7,247 bases of DNA, taken from NCBI GenBank assembly GCA_902806305.1, contig CADCWC010000199.1:1-7247 (forward strand), given 5' to 3'. Made by a program: the position numbers and the translations under genes. Positions 6,327 through 7,247 of the stretch are shown here, one piece after another. The DNA is from an uncultured Thermoleophilia bacterium. Lineage in GTDB: Bacteria > Actinomycetota > Thermoleophilia > Gaiellales > F1-60-MAGs149. The number at the start of each line of letters is the position of its first letter. Position 1 is the first letter of the stretch. The notes below the pieces were generated by a model. It saw only the letters and a list, made by a program, of their open reading frames with translations, did no database searches and was not told the origin of the DNA.

Positions 6327-6725
6327 TCAGCCGGCGTCCGCGATCACGAGCAGCACGACGGCCACCCCGAGCACGACGCCCGCCGCGGTCAGGGCGAGCA
6401 GGACGCGCCGGTCGGGATGGGCGTAGGCGCCGCGGCGCACCGCGCCCGCGACCGTCAGGTCGCGGCGGAGCCCGTAGACGATGAACGCCACGCCGAGGAG
6501 CGCGAAGCACACGCCCAGCAGCTGCGAGGGCCAGGTCGGTCCGTCCGTCAGTTCGGGCGCGATCTTGCCGAACGCGAGCGCGACCGTGAGCGACGTCAGC
6601 CCCGTGCGCCACCACGCCAGGTAGGTCCGCTCGAGCGCGAGGTACGTCCGTCGGGTGGCGTCGCCCGCCTCGTCGAAGCGGCCGCCGCCCGGCGGCCCCT
6701 CGTCGACGTTCCGGGACGCGGTCAC
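6327..6725 (-). CDS. Small DUF202 (YidH-like) membrane protein
   Basis: This 132-residue integral membrane protein has a polar, Gly/Pro-rich N-terminus (1-25). The DUF202 signature follows: TYLALERTYLAWWRTGL (27-43), corresponding to the usual LAxERTxLAWxRT pattern. Three hydrophobic segments lie at about 41-56, 66-86 and 107-129, separated by a basic loop (GLRRDL... RRGAYAHPDRR, 85-107). The length is normal for the family, whose biochemical role is not established. The start is GTG at 6723-6725 without an evident Shine-Dalgarno sequence. A nearby ATG at 6734-6736 is out of frame. The gene is divergent from the acyl-CoA dehydrogenase gene (86 bases between starts) and lies 98 bases upstream of the importer binding-protein gene on the same strand, so read-through into the importer operon is possible. 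No functional link is apparent. Confidence 0.85.
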   Translation of the reverse strand: MTASRNVDEGPPGGGRFDEAGDATRRTYLALERTYLAWWRTGLTSLTVALAFGKIAPELTDGPTWPSQLLGVCFALLGVAFIVYGLRRDLTVAGAVRRGAYAHPDRRVLLALTAAGVVLGVAVVLLVIADAG

Positions 6726-6811
6726 GGCGGGATCATGCCGTGCGCGGTCTCCGGACCGCCGGTGACCCGCATACTTCGCGCTCCAGCAACGGTCGGAGGC
6801 ACGGGGGCACG

Positions 6812-7247
6812 ATGCAGCACGGCGGCACAGGGCAGGTCACGAGCGGGGTCGAGGAGGTCGTGGCCACCGCCCGGCGCTTCCGGCGCTTCGCGAGCGACGA
6901 GCTCCGGCCCGTCGCGCTCGCCTACGACGAGTCCGAGGCGTTCCCGCGGGAGCTCCTCGACCGGGCCGCGGACCTCGGTCTCACGAGCTACGACCTGCCC
7001 GCGGCCTACGGCGGCGGCGGGATCACGAGCCTGCTCGACGGCTGTCGCGTCATCGAGGAGCTGACGTGGGGCGACAGCCCGATCGCGCTCGTGATCGCCC
7101 AGGGCGGCTTCTTCGCGGGGCCGCTCCTCGACCTGGGCGACGAGGCGCAGCACCGCCGCTGGCTGCCCGACGTGTGCGGTCCTCGGCCGCCCGCGTGCGC
7201 GGTAGCGATCACGGAGCCCGACGCGGGGTCCGACGCCGCCGCGCTCG
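6812..7247 (+). CDS. Acyl-CoA dehydrogenase family flavoprotein (N-terminal part, cut by window edge)
   Basis: The first 145 residues of an acyl-CoA dehydrogenase are present. These FAD enzymes introduce an alpha,beta double bond into acyl-CoA thioesters in fatty-acid, amino-acid or steroid side-chain breakdown. The N-terminal helical domain includes ELLDRAADLGLTSYDLPAAY (47-66) followed by a GGGG turn, the usual L-G-L...P-x-x-Y-G-G pattern. LLDLGDEAQHRRWLPDVC (105-122) matches the typical 'G(t/s)eeQkxrwLP' segment. TEPDAGSD (134-141) is the family signature contacting FAD and substrate. The catalytic glutamate and C-terminal helical domain lie beyond the window. The ATG at 6812-6814 is the first good in-frame start; GGAGG at 6795-6799 is 12 bases upstream, a slightly long spacing, with GGGGG at 6803-6807 closer. 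The gene is on the opposite strand from everything else here and is probably a separate transcription unit. Confidence 0.92.
   Translation, partial: MQHGGTGQVTSGVEEVVATARRFRRFASDELRPVALAYDESEAFPRELLDRAADLGLTSYDLPAAYGGGGITSLLDGCRVIEELTWGDSPIALVIAQGGFFAGPLLDLGDEAQHRRWLPDVCGPRPPACAVAITEPDAGSDAAAL

Noticed and set aside
6722..7153. Minus-strand frame (143 codons) opposite the acyl-CoA dehydrogenase gene
   Set aside because: The plus strand here encodes the unmistakable acyl-CoA dehydrogenase signature TEPDAGSD. The minus-strand product has no recognisable domain.

Overview
The window is very GC-rich (G or C dominates nearly every third codon position) and looks like part of an actinobacterial chromosome. 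The codon usage, the Tat-type lipoprotein binding protein and the EstB-like hydrolase would fit a high-GC actinobacterium, possibly of the Thermoleophilia/Solirubrobacterales kind. That placement is an impression from sequence style and was not tested.

Most of the window (about 1-6228, minus strand) is one peptide/nickel-class (PepT family) ABC importer operon. In transcription order it encodes a Tat-exported lipoprotein substrate-binding protein (4570-6228), two permeases (3391-4401 and 2489-3394), a single polypeptide carrying both ATPase domains (648-2492), and a beta-lactamase/EstB-type serine hydrolase that runs off the left edge (1-651). The last four genes are joined by 4-base stop/start overlaps (ATGA, ATGA, GTGA), which suggests translational coupling. 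The only sizeable gap inside the operon is the 168 bases between the binding protein and the first permease. It holds a perfect 18-bp inverted repeat without a T-tract, followed by a promoter-like element with a consensus -35 box.

The right part (6229-7247) holds a small three-helix DUF202 membrane protein on the minus strand (6327-6725). Divergent from it is the 5' part of an acyl-CoA dehydrogenase gene on the plus strand (6812 to the right edge). Neither has an evident link to the importer.

How the genes probably work together: the lipoprotein captures a peptide-like or other small solute outside the membrane, the two permeases form the channel, and the fused ATPase drives import. The hydrolase has no signal peptide, so it probably acts in the cytoplasm, perhaps on the imported compound. 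The substrate cannot be read from the sequence. I saw no CRISPR array, tRNA, rRNA, insertion sequence or clearly new system. The most interesting signals are the intercistronic hairpin/promoter arrangement and the coupled hydrolase.
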